The notes beneath the pieces are model-generated. The model made no database searches, was not told the origin of the DNA, and worked only from the letters and a program-made list of their open reading frames with translations. Of a stretch of DNA of 5,864 nt, positions 1-5,740 are shown piece after piece. The stretch's first letter is position 1; every line of letters starts with the position of its first letter. This DNA is from UBA6019 sp035535055. GTDB lineage: Bacteria > Chloroflexota > Dormibacteria > Dormibacterales > Dormibacteraceae. The stretch spans positions 1 through 5,864 of the forward strand of contig DATLQT010000024.1 in assembly GCA_035535055.1 (NCBI GenBank), read 5' to 3'. A program made the position numbers and the translations under genes.

Positions 1-1
1 G

Positions 2-322
2 GACGCCACCGCGACGGCGGGCCCTCTGACCGTGACGGTCCACGCCGCTCTGGCCGGGGTCACCTGGGAGTTTGGCGACGGGCTCGGCTACGACTCCAGC
101 GATCTCGGGCGGCCCTATCCCCAGCCGAGCGACGTGCAGCACATCTACCAGAGCGACACCTATGGCCAGCCGCTGGGCCTGCAGGTTCGGGCTGTCCTCC
201 GCTACGAGGTGACCTACCGGGTCAACGGCGGCCCCTGGCAGCAGCTCGGCGTGAAGACGACGTCCTTCACGCAGCAGTACTCCGTCTACCAGCTTCAACC
301 GGAGGCGATACCAGCGGCATGA
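2..322 (+). CDS. PKD-like domain secreted protein, C-terminal part (5' end outside window)
   Basis: The frame is open from the left edge to a TGA at 320-322, giving 106 visible residues; the true start lies upstream, and the GTG at 32 is only an internal valine. Residues 22-27 read WEFGDG, followed by H47-x-Y49 and alternating beta-strand residues (LQVRAVLRYEVTYRV, then NGGPWQQLG). That W-x-F-G-D-G ... H-x-Y pattern is the signature of PKD-type Ig-like beta-sandwich domains, which are extracytoplasmic. No C-terminal anchor, sortase motif or membrane segment is visible; the chain ends shortly after the domain with QPEAIPAA. Its stop overlaps the next start (ATGA, 319-322), so it belongs to the pilus operon. 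It could be a surface adhesin, a pilus-associated protein or a cell-wall-side assembly factor; the context supports a role with the pilus but does not say which. The domain call is fairly firm, the function is unknown. Confidence 0.72.
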   Translation, partial: DATATAGPLTVTVHAALAGVTWEFGDGLGYDSSDLGRPYPQPSDVQHIYQSDTYGQPLGLQVRAVLRYEVTYRVNGGPWQQLGVKTTSFTQQYSVYQLQPEAIPAA

Positions 323-978
323 GCGCGATCCCCCAACGCCGACGGTTTCCAGTCGTATCCGGCACGGTAGAGCGGCGCTGGAGGTTGGCCGCGCTGGTCG
401 GCGCCGGGATCGCCCTGCTTCTGGCCGTCTACGCCATCTTCGTCCTGGGGCCGGGTGCCGACGCCAACCAGATGGTCTCGGTGCTGCGTGCGTCCAAGGC
501 GATCAAGGCCGGGACGACCATCACCGCCGACGATCTCTCCGTGACGACGGTCCGCACCGGCGACCCCGCTGTCCTCGCCACCCTGATGCGCAGCTCGGAC
601 GAGAACCAGCTGGTCGGCCAGGTCGCCTCGATGGACGTCCCGGCCGGCGACCTCGTTCCGGCGGCCGTCCTGGCGCCGCAGAGCACGGCGGGCTACTGGG
701 ACATGCATGTGCCGGTCCGCTCTCAGCCCGGCGATCTCACCGCTGGCGACCACGTCGCGATCGTGGTCAACGGCAACTCGTCGAGCGGCCAGCCGGTGGA
801 GTTCGTCTTTGTCCAGGACGTCCGGGTGATTGCGGTCGACCAGAATGGCGACGACCTGTGGCTGCCGGCGAAGCTCGCGCCACAGATTCAGTGGTTTTCG
901 GATCACGGCGGTTTGGTTCTCATGAGGATGCAGCCGGGCGCCGTCCAGAACCAGATCCCCGCCGGGGGAGGCGGCTGA
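319..978 (+). CDS. cpaB: CpaB/RcpC-like SAF-domain pilus assembly protein
   Basis: A 219-residue protein with a short basic cytoplasmic N-terminus (RRR at 7-9, RRWR at 19-22), one membrane segment at about 23-43, then an exported region. Residues about 53-118 match the SAF fold used in CpaB/RcpC: an A-x-x-I-x-A-G-T-x-I-T-x-x-D-L stretch (58-73) and a second G-Q-V-A-x-x-D-V-P-A-G-D stretch (100-111). Residues about 129-165 have the RcpC-type strand pattern with P-G-D-L-x-x-G-D-x-V (137-146). In diderm bacteria CpaB/RcpC works with the outer-membrane secretin; no secretin is seen here, so its partner in this organism is open. At 219 residues it is short for the family, the region after the SAF domain being compact. 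The ATG at 319 overlaps the previous stop; a GGAGG at 301-305 is the nearest Shine-Dalgarno, about 13 bases away, which is long. The extreme C-terminus is AGGGG, encoded by the next gene's ribosome binding site. Confidence 0.82.
   Translation: MSAIPQRRRFPVVSGTVERRWRLAALVGAGIALLLAVYAIFVLGPGADANQMVSVLRASKAIKAGTTITADDLSVTTVRTGDPAVLATLMRSSDENQLVGQVASMDVPAGDLVPAAVLAPQSTAGYWDMHVPVRSQPGDLTAGDHVAIVVNGNSSSGQPVEFVFVQDVRVIAVDQNGDDLWLPAKLAPQIQWFSDHGGLVLMRMQPGAVQNQIPAGGGG
964..971 (+). promoter_or_regulatory. Strong Shine-Dalgarno for the TadZ-like gene
   Basis: GGGGGAGG lies six bases before the ATG at 978. It decides the start: an in-frame ATG at 858 exists but has no such site and would overlap the upstream gene by 121 bases. 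The motif is embedded in the last glycine codons of the preceding gene. Confidence 0.8.
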
Positions 979-1769
979 TGAGCGTCACCGGCGTCTTCTC
1001 GGCTCGGGCGGACGGAGCGACCACGGTCGCCCTCGGCCTGGCCGCCGTCGTCGCTCGCGATAGCCGGACGCTGCTGCTCGACCTCCACCACGATTCGGCC
1101 GAGATCGCGCCCCTGCTGGACATCGAGACCACGGCCGGGATCGCTCAGGTCGCCTACAACGCCCAGCTCGCACCGGTCGACGCCGACGAGCTCGAAAAGC
1201 ACGTGGCCTGGCGGGACGGCATCGCGGTCCTCGCCGGAGTGCGGGTGCCCCGGCTCGCCGAGCGCGTCACAGATCACTTCCTCACTGGCCTGCTCGATGC
1301 CGCGATGAATCGCTTCGAGGAGATCGTCATCGACCTCGGCCGGGTGCGGGGCGCGGGTTTCCCGCTGGCCCTTGCCAACGCGCGCCTGCTCTGGGTGGTC
1401 AGACCAACCCCGCTTGGGATGGAGGCGCTGGAGCGCTGGCGCGGCGAGCTCTACGAGGGCGAGCCGCGGTGGCTGGCGAAGGCGGCTGTGGTGCTGAACG
1501 GCGTGAACGCACTTTCCCTGGCCGGGGCCGACCGCTACGTGCAGGAGGAGCATGACCTGGGGGTCGCGGGCTCGATCCCGGACACGCCCGAGTACTGGGC
1601 CCGCGTCCAGATCCAGCACTCGGTCCGCGCCCTCAACACCGCCGATCCGGAGCATCCCCGCTACCGAAAAGCCCACGGAGAAGAGGCGGCGATCGCCCGC
1701 GAGGCCTTCGAAGCTCTGGCGGCATCGCTCGCGTCCGCGCCCGTCCCGGAGCTTTCCCTTGTCCGCTGA
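978..1769 (+). CDS. tadZ: TadZ/CpaE-like ParA/MinD-family protein with degenerate Walker A
   Basis: 263 residues from ATG 978. The fold order is that of the ParA/MinD/CpaE group: an N-terminal strand-loop-helix at 3-22 (VTGVFSARADGATTVALGLA), a strand ending in aspartate (LLLDL, D35) followed by LLDIETTAGIAQV at 46-58 as in CpaE, a second core strand EEIVIDLGR (114-122, D119), LLWVVRPTPLGMEAL (137-151), VVLNGVN (171-177) and GSIPDTPEY (198-206). TadZ/CpaE proteins localise the pilus machine and recruit TadA; they commonly carry a deviant P-loop. Here the loop reads A9-R-A-D-G-A-T-T16, so both lysines expected from KGGxGKTT are replaced by alanine (A9, A14), with only the G-x-T-T part kept. 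No receiver domain is present at the N-terminus, unlike full CpaE. The start shares one base with the previous stop (TGATG), and its end overlaps the TadA gene by 11 bases. ATP binding, if any, would be atypical. Confidence 0.83.
   Translation: MSVTGVFSARADGATTVALGLAAVVARDSRTLLLDLHHDSAEIAPLLDIETTAGIAQVAYNAQLAPVDADELEKHVAWRDGIAVLAGVRVPRLAERVTDHFLTGLLDAAMNRFEEIVIDLGRVRGAGFPLALANARLLWVVRPTPLGMEALERWRGELYEGEPRWLAKAAVVLNGVNALSLAGADRYVQEEHDLGVAGSIPDTPEYWARVQIQHSVRALNTADPEHPRYRKAHGEEAAIAREAFEALAASLASAPVPELSLVR
1748..1751 (+). promoter_or_regulatory. Ribosome binding site supporting the TTG start of TadA
   Basis: GGAG seven bases upstream of TTG 1759. No ATG or GTG lies in the TadA frame between 1759 and the conserved VEDIHING block, and the frame upstream of 1759 encodes an Arg/Ser/Pro-rich string typical of an out-of-frame shadow of the TadZ gene. 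The spacing makes this TTG the best start. Confidence 0.62.
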
Positions 1770-3117
1770 GGCACTCGCGATCGACGCGCCGGCGGACAGC
1801 GTCGAGCTGGCGGAGGAGCACATCCGGCCGGCCTTCCGCAAGGAGCTCGACGATCTCCTGCGCGGCCGCGCCGACCCCCGCCCCCAACCCTCCGACGATC
1901 GCGTCATATTCGCGCTCGCCGACAAGGCGGTCCGCGACTACCACGCGGCGACCGCGCGGTCGACGACGCTGCCGCGGCTATCCCAGGTCCAGTACTGGGA
2001 GATCCGCCAGCGGCTCTACGTCACCCATGGCGCGCTCGGACCGCTGGGCGAGCTGCTGGCGATCGAGGGGGTCGAGGACATCCACATCAATGGCACCCGA
2101 GGCGGTTACCTCAACTTCGGAGACCACCGCAAGCCACTGCCTTACGCGTACACGTCGGAGGACGATCTCGTGACCCTGGTGAGGTTCTACGCGGAGCAGG
2201 CGGGCAAGCACTTCGACCTCGCCAACCCGATGGTCACGATCACGCTGCGCGACGGCAGTCGACTCAACGCGATCCTGCCGCCGACGGCCAAGCCGCTCGC
2301 GATCACGATCCGCAAGCAGCAGCTCCGCCGCTTCATGAAGTTGGAGGACCTGGCGAATGCCGGCACCCTGCCGCGCGCCGCGGTGCCACTCCTGGAGGCC
2401 GCCGTGCGCGGCCGGCTCAACGTGGTCATCAGCGGGCCGACGGGGACGGGCAAAACCACGCTCGCGCGGGTGCTCGCGCTGATGATCCCGGAGGGCGAGC
2501 GCACGTGCGTGCTGGAGACCGAGACCGAACTCTGGCTGCACGACCTGCGGGATGACTTCATCAGCCTCGAGGAGCGCGACGCCAACGTCGAGGGCAGCGG
2601 GCGGATCACGCTGCAGGACCTCTTCCAGCGCGGCGCGCTGCGGCAGCGCCCGCGCCGGATCATCGTGGGTGAGGTCCGCGGCAAGGAGGCCCTGGACATG
2701 ATCCATGCCATGACCTCGGGCCACGACGGCAGCCTGACGACGCTCCATGCCAGCAACCCACGCATGGCGGTGAACCGCCTTGAGGTGATGGCGATGTCGG
2801 CCGACAGCAACCTCGCCCCGCACGTCGTTCGGAGCATGGTCGGCGGCGGCGTCGACCTCATCGTCCACCTCGGTGCGTTCAACCGGCAGCGCCAGGAGGT
2901 CCGGCGGCTCGCCGCTCTCGCCTTCGTCGACGAGAACCCGGAGGACCCGCTCGGGGCCCCGGTCGTGGCCGAGCTCGTGCGCTACCGGCCCGAGCTCGAC
3001 TCCTGGACCTGGCAGGACGTGAACGTCCGCCACATGCCCGACAAGGTCTGGCACAAGCTCGAGGCCGCGGGCGAAGATCCGGAGAGCGTCGTCCAGCAGG
3101 TGCTCGCCGGTGTCTAG
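1759..3117 (+). CDS. tadA: TadA/CpaF secretion ATPase of the Tad pilus
   Basis: A 452-residue cytoplasmic secretion ATPase of the TadA/CpaF/VirB11 family, expected to form a hexamer that drives pilin extrusion (and possibly retraction) through TadB/TadC. All family landmarks are present: VEDIHING at 105-112 in the N-terminal domain, the strand RDGSRLNAILPP at 164-175, Walker A GPTGTGKTT at 226-234 (K232), the acidic Asp-box-like LETETEL at 252-258, the Walker B region IIVGEVRG at 301-308 (E305), and the His box GHDGSLTTLHAS at 321-332 (H330). Nothing catalytic is missing, so it should be active, in contrast to the degenerate TadZ next to it. The start is a TTG at 1759, inside the end of the tadZ gene, with GGAG seven bases before it; the open frame continues to an ATG at 1552 but that segment is not TadA-like. 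Length is normal for CpaF. The C-terminal 70 residues (after about 380) are less conserved and include PELDSWTWQDVNVR. Confidence 0.95.
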   Translation: MSAEALAIDAPADSVELAEEHIRPAFRKELDDLLRGRADPRPQPSDDRVIFALADKAVRDYHAATARSTTLPRLSQVQYWEIRQRLYVTHGALGPLGELLAIEGVEDIHINGTRGGYLNFGDHRKPLPYAYTSEDDLVTLVRFYAEQAGKHFDLANPMVTITLRDGSRLNAILPPTAKPLAITIRKQQLRRFMKLEDLANAGTLPRAAVPLLEAAVRGRLNVVISGPTGTGKTTLARVLALMIPEGERTCVLETETELWLHDLRDDFISLEERDANVEGSGRITLQDLFQRGALRQRPRRIIVGEVRGKEALDMIHAMTSGHDGSLTTLHASNPRMAVNRLEVMAMSADSNLAPHVVRSMVGGGVDLIVHLGAFNRQRQEVRRLAALAFVDENPEDPLGAPVVAELVRYRPELDSWTWQDVNVRHMPDKVWHKLEAAGEDPESVVQQVLAGV

Positions 3118-4015
3118 GACCATCGCGTTCGGCTCGCTCGCGGTGGCGGTGGTTCTGCTGGTCGCCGTGGCATCGCCGGACCTCCGGCCGGCCGCGCGCC
3201 GGCTGCGCGAGATCGGCAGGGCGGCACTGCAGGTGGACGCCGCGCGCGTGGTCCTCTCCCAGGCGGGGCTCGGGACCCTGCCGGTCGTGGCCTGGATCAC
3301 GAGCCGCTTGGGGCTGTCGCTCCTGGTCGGGCTGGCGGCCTGGATCTGGTTTGGCTTCCCGGTGCTCGGCCTGATCGGATTCCTGGTCGTGCATCACCTG
3401 CTTGGTGTGCTGTTGGAGATCCGGAGGCAGCGCGTCGAGGCCCGCCGGCAGGAGGCGCTGCTCGACGCGCTGCGCTACGGCGTCGCCCTCATGTCGCGGG
3501 CGGGGAATGCCACCCAGATGATGGAGGCGCTCGCCCAGAACGGGCCCTTCGGGGTCCGGCCGATCTTCGCTCGGGTCGTGCTCGCGGGCGGTTTCGGACC
3601 GGGCGGTGCGGCTTTCGCGGAGGCCCTTGAGCGCGCCCGCGACGAGGTCGCCGATCCCCTCTTCGACGACCTCTCGCTCGCCATGCTGCTGCACTGGCGC
3701 CAGGGCGGCAAGCTGGTGCCGGCGCTGGAGGCGCTGATCGAGGATTGGTCGGAGACCATCCGGCTGCAGCGCGAGGCCAAGGCGATGCGCGCGGGGATCG
3801 AGGCCTCGGTGGTCCTGCTGGCGACCCTCCCCTTTGTCTTCCTGGTCACCCTTCAGATGCTGGCGCCCGCTCTTCTCGCGCCGCTGCGGACCACGGCCGG
3901 CGAGGCGGTCTTCGCCGTCGCCGCCTGCTGGATGGCGATCGGGTTGGGCGTCCTGCGCCGGATGTCGGAGCCGCCGCGGGAGGAGCGCATTCGTCTTCGC
4001 GAGGTGGTCGCGTGA
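3110..4015 (+). CDS. tadB: TadB-like inner-membrane platform protein (T2SSF family)
   Basis: 301 residues, beginning at GTG 3110, which overlaps the tadA stop by eight bases; the only nearby Shine-Dalgarno is a weak AGG at 3098-3100. Hydrophobic segments lie at about 5-22, 68-102 (probably two helices or a re-entrant pair), 229-250 and 264-282. The cytoplasmic T2SSF/GspF-like domain spans about 115-250: EALLDALRYGVALMSRAGN at the start, L-F-D-D-L-S-L-A-M-L-L at 184-194, and the G-G-K-L-V-P-A-L-E-A-L block at 199-209, followed by the arginine/lysine-rich REAKAMRAGIEASV that leads into the membrane. TadB partners with TadC to form the platform on which TadA acts. The arrangement TadA-TadB-TadC and the membrane pattern make the assignment solid; the exact split between TadB and TadC names follows gene order. 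The basic region 104-113 is consistent with a cytoplasmic face. Confidence 0.88.
   Translation: MSRTIAFGSLAVAVVLLVAVASPDLRPAARRLREIGRAALQVDAARVVLSQAGLGTLPVVAWITSRLGLSLLVGLAAWIWFGFPVLGLIGFLVVHHLLGVLLEIRRQRVEARRQEALLDALRYGVALMSRAGNATQMMEALAQNGPFGVRPIFARVVLAGGFGPGGAAFAEALERARDEVADPLFDDLSLAMLLHWRQGGKLVPALEALIEDWSETIRLQREAKAMRAGIEASVVLLATLPFVFLVTLQMLAPALLAPLRTTAGEAVFAVAACWMAIGLGVLRRMSEPPREERIRLREVVA
4001..4007 (+). promoter_or_regulatory. Ribosome binding site for the TadC gene
   Basis: GAGGTGG four bases before GTG 4012, within the last codons of tadB. It supports the GTGA overlap start over an 89-codon upstream open extension (from 3745) that runs through tadB out of frame. Confidence 0.6.
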
Positions 4016-4944
4016 GTTCGCCGCTGGCGGCCGCCCTCGGCCTCTCCGGCGTCATCGGCCTGGCCAGCGCGGTGCTCATCGTGATCTGGCCGCGCCGGCT
4101 CACCGCCGAGGAGTGGATGTTCCATCGCCGGGCGCTGTCAGCCGTCCAGGGAGGTGCGAGCGGACCCGCGTTGGGCGTGCTCCGACTGCCCTCAGGCGGA
4201 GGCTGGGTTTCGAAAGTGTTGTCGGAGCTGGTGCCCGCACCGGACGCCGATGTCAGACTGTTGCAAATCCTCGGGCGGGCGGTGCCCGCTGAGCGCATTG
4301 CTCGCCACCTCGGAACCATCGCCGCCGGCGCAGCGCTCGCCGGCCTGGCTGCAACCCTGCTGGTCGCGCTCCTGACGCGGACGCCCTGGCTGGCGGCGGC
4401 AGCGCCCGCGGTCGCCGTCCTGGCAGCGCTCGCCGCTCCCGCCGCTCAGCTGCTCAGCTGGAAGCTCGGCGCGAAGAGCATCCGAACCGGGGTCCAGCGC
4501 CGGCTGCCCCGAGTCCTGACCGGCGCCCGAGTGCTGCTCGAGGCCGGTGCCGTCACGCCCGAGGGGGCGCTGGCGGCGGCGGTTGCGGCCTACGAGGATC
4601 ATGCCTCGGGGCTGCTGCGAGAGGCTCTGCGCCTCAAGCAGGTGCGGCGCCTCGACCTGGAGGCGGCCCTCGACGAGGTGGCGGAGCAGTACGCCGACGA
4701 CGAGATCCACAAGCTCGCCGACGCCTTCCGCGTGGGTCACCGATACGGCACCGGGATGTCAGTGCTGCTGGCGGACGTCTGCCGGCGGATGCGGCAGGCC
4801 TGGCACGCCCGCTATCGGGAGCGCATCACGAGGGCCCCGGTGCTGATGCTCCTGCCGGCCCTGGTCTTCTTCGTGATCCCGCTCCTCGGCCTGGTCATGT
4901 TCCTCATCTTCACTCCGCTGCTTGGGACCCTGGGACGGCTGTGA
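4012..4944 (+). CDS. tadC: TadC-like inner-membrane platform protein (T2SSF family)
   Basis: 310 residues from GTG 4012 (GTGA overlap with the tadB stop). Membrane segments are predicted by eye at about 6-26, 101-122, 126-149 and 275-303; the last is long and very hydrophobic (PVLMLLPALVFFVIPLLG). Between them, about 163-270 is a T2SSF-type cytoplasmic helical domain: RRLPRVLTGARVLLEAGAV at 163-181, the family-typical G-A-L-A-A-A-V at 185-191, D-L-E-A-A-L-D-E-V-A at 215-224, then H-K-L-A-D-A-F-R-V-G at 233-242 and a positively charged CRRMRQAWHARYRERITR before the final membrane helix. It pairs with TadB. The N-terminal 100 residues, including a loop at about 45-95 with little similarity to anything I recognise, are more divergent. 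The stop overlaps the next start by four bases. Confidence 0.86.
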   Translation: MSSPLAAALGLSGVIGLASAVLIVIWPRRLTAEEWMFHRRALSAVQGGASGPALGVLRLPSGGGWVSKVLSELVPAPDADVRLLQILGRAVPAERIARHLGTIAAGAALAGLAATLLVALLTRTPWLAAAAPAVAVLAALAAPAAQLLSWKLGAKSIRTGVQRRLPRVLTGARVLLEAGAVTPEGALAAAVAAYEDHASGLLREALRLKQVRRLDLEAALDEVAEQYADDEIHKLADAFRVGHRYGTGMSVLLADVCRRMRQAWHARYRERITRAPVLMLLPALVFFVIPLLGLVMFLIFTPLLGTLGRL

Positions 4945-5330
4945 ACCAGCGCGGCCAGGCCATGGTCGAGTTCGGAATGACGATGGCGGCCCTGATGTTC
5001 CTGGTCGTCGGCACGGCGCAGGTGGCGATCTTCCTCAACTACCGCACCAACCTGGACCTGGCGACGAGAGAGGGCGCCTTCCAGGCCAGCCTGGTCGGGC
5101 ATCAGCCCGCGGATGGCCAGACGGCGGCGGCCGAGCTCTGGGCTCGACTGGAGCCGGGGGCGGCCCCCGCGACCATCACGGTCACCCAGGACGGCAACCT
5201 CATCATCGTGAGCGCGGACGCCTATGCGCCCGCGCTGGTACCGGTGCCCATGCCGCCCTTCACCAGGATGGCTGTGCACGCTCGCTCGGTCCACACCCTG
5301 GAACGGTTCGAGCCGGGATCGACCGCGTGA
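4941..5330 (+). CDS. tadE: TadE-family minor pseudopilin
   Basis: 129 residues from GTG 4941 (GTGA overlap; GGGA at 4932-4935 as a modest ribosome binding site). The N-terminus MNQRGQAMVEFGMTMAALMF is the TadE signature: a short leader ending in glycine, then Q-A-x-V-E-F and a membrane helix at about 12-33. Reading G5 as position -1 places E10 at +5, exactly as required by type IV prepilin peptidases, so processing between G5 and Q6 is likely. The region after the helix, NYRTNLDLATREGAFQAS, matches the TadE pattern in which an A-x-R-E-G-A motif follows the helix. The C-terminal part has alternating strands (TITVTQDGNLIIVSADAY) and a proline-rich turn (PVPMPP at 101-106), ending near an E-R-F. 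Minor pseudopilins of this kind are needed for Tad fibre formation, probably for initiation. No prepilin peptidase gene is in view. Confidence 0.88.
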   Translation: MNQRGQAMVEFGMTMAALMFLVVGTAQVAIFLNYRTNLDLATREGAFQASLVGHQPADGQTAAAELWARLEPGAAPATITVTQDGNLIIVSADAYAPALVPVPMPPFTRMAVHARSVHTLERFEPGSTA

Positions 5331-5740
5331 GGGCCTCGGAGTCGGCACAGGCGCTTGTCGAATGGGCCCTGAGCGCCTTCGTGCTGATGTTGTTCGCACT
5401 GGGAACCATCGCCGTGGGCCAGATCGTGGGCGAGGACATGGCCGTTCGCGAGGCGGCGAGCGAGGCCGCGCTCGCGGCGGCGCGAGCGCCGAGCGCTCAG
5501 GCCGCCCAGGTCGCGGGCCAGGACGCGGCCAAGCAGGCGGCGCAGGGCTCGCAGCTGCAGGACCTCGAGGTGACGATCGACACCGCCGGCTTCCAGCGGG
5601 GCGGGACGCTGATCGTCACCGTGCACGCCTACGTCAGCCTGGCCGCCTTCCCGATCGTGTCCGAGATCCTGGGCCGGCGGGTGCCGCTGACCTGGCAGTC
5701 GCGGGCGCTGATCGAGCCCTTCAGGAGCCGCACCCCGTGA
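5327..5740 (+). CDS. Second TadE-like minor pseudopilin (TadF position)
   Basis: 137 residues from GTG 5327 (GTGA overlap; GGGA at 5315-5318, eight bases away). The N-terminus MRASESAQALVEWALSAFVL keeps the Q-A-L-V-E-W form of the TadE motif and a membrane helix at about 14-33, but the residue at -1 relative to E12 is alanine (A7), not glycine; alanine is tolerated by some prepilin peptidases. After the helix comes an A-V-R-E-A-A-S-E-A-A motif, equivalent to the REGA motif of the preceding gene, then a strongly alanine/glutamine-rich helix (about 41-75). The C-terminal half (LEVTIDTAGFQRGGTLIVTV, Y102, F108-P109, then L121-T-W-Q-S-R-A-L-I-E) follows the usual TadE ending with strands, an aromatic-proline step and a terminal x-A-x-x-E. 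By position it corresponds to TadF, but it is TadE-like in sequence, so it may be a duplicate of the upstream gene that has diverged. Confidence 0.82.
   Translation: MRASESAQALVEWALSAFVLMLFALGTIAVGQIVGEDMAVREAASEAALAAARAPSAQAAQVAGQDAAKQAAQGSQLQDLEVTIDTAGFQRGGTLIVTVHAYVSLAAFPIVSEILGRRVPLTWQSRALIEPFRSRTP
5468..5498 (+). other. Two overlapping GC-rich stem-loops inside the second pseudopilin gene
   Basis: A perfect nine-base inverted repeat pairs 5468-5476 with 5481-5489 around a four-base GCGG loop. A second perfect six-base repeat pairs 5484-5489 with 5493-5498 around a CGA loop. They share 5484-5489, so in RNA they cannot form together. The stretch encodes an alanine-rich helix (ALAAARAPSA), and there is no T-run after it, so it is not an intrinsic terminator. 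It may simply follow from GCG/GCC alanine codons. Confidence 0.35.
5723..5727 (+). promoter_or_regulatory. Ribosome binding site for the TadG-like gene
   Basis: AGGAG nine bases before GTG 5737, inside the last codons of the preceding pseudopilin gene. It supports the GTGA overlap as the start of the last reading frame, which is too short within the window to be obvious otherwise. Confidence 0.62.

Noticed and set aside
858..977. Upstream ATG for the TadZ-like gene
   Set aside because: It would add 40 Arg-rich residues before the conserved first strand of the P-loop fold, while ATG 978 has a near-ideal Shine-Dalgarno.
903..1925. Minus-strand open frame of 340 codons opposite tadZ and the tadA start
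   Set aside because: Low-complexity Arg/Gly/Ser content, no start-site signal, and it conflicts with two well-supported plus-strand genes.
1759..3117. VirB11-type conjugation ATPase as an alternative reading of TadA
   Set aside because: The two T2SSF-family platform genes and TadE pseudopilins directly downstream are specific to Tad pili; no VirB/Trw-like neighbours are seen.
1978..3300. Minus-strand open frame of 440 codons opposite tadA
   Set aside because: It is the antisense shadow of a high-GC gene: the translation is rich in Arg, His, Asp and Pro with no domain pattern, and the plus strand carries an unmistakable TadA with all motifs.
2879..3694. Minus-strand open frame of 271 codons opposite tadA/tadB
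   Set aside because: Charged, arginine-rich shadow (long RPRPGPRAG-like runs) opposite a clear TadB coding region.
3745..4011. 89-codon upstream extension of the tadC frame
   Set aside because: It lies wholly inside tadB, encodes Gly/Arg/Asp-rich sequence without T2SSF character, and the GTG at 4012 has its own ribosome binding site.
4922..5326. 135-codon upstream extension of the second pseudopilin frame
   Set aside because: It overlaps the whole tadE gene and is an Arg/Gly/His-rich shadow; the pseudopilin leader and helix begin precisely at GTG 5327.
5468..5498. Intrinsic terminator at the GC-rich hairpins
   Set aside because: No T-run follows, the stems sit in the middle of a coding region, and the reading frame and next gene continue downstream.
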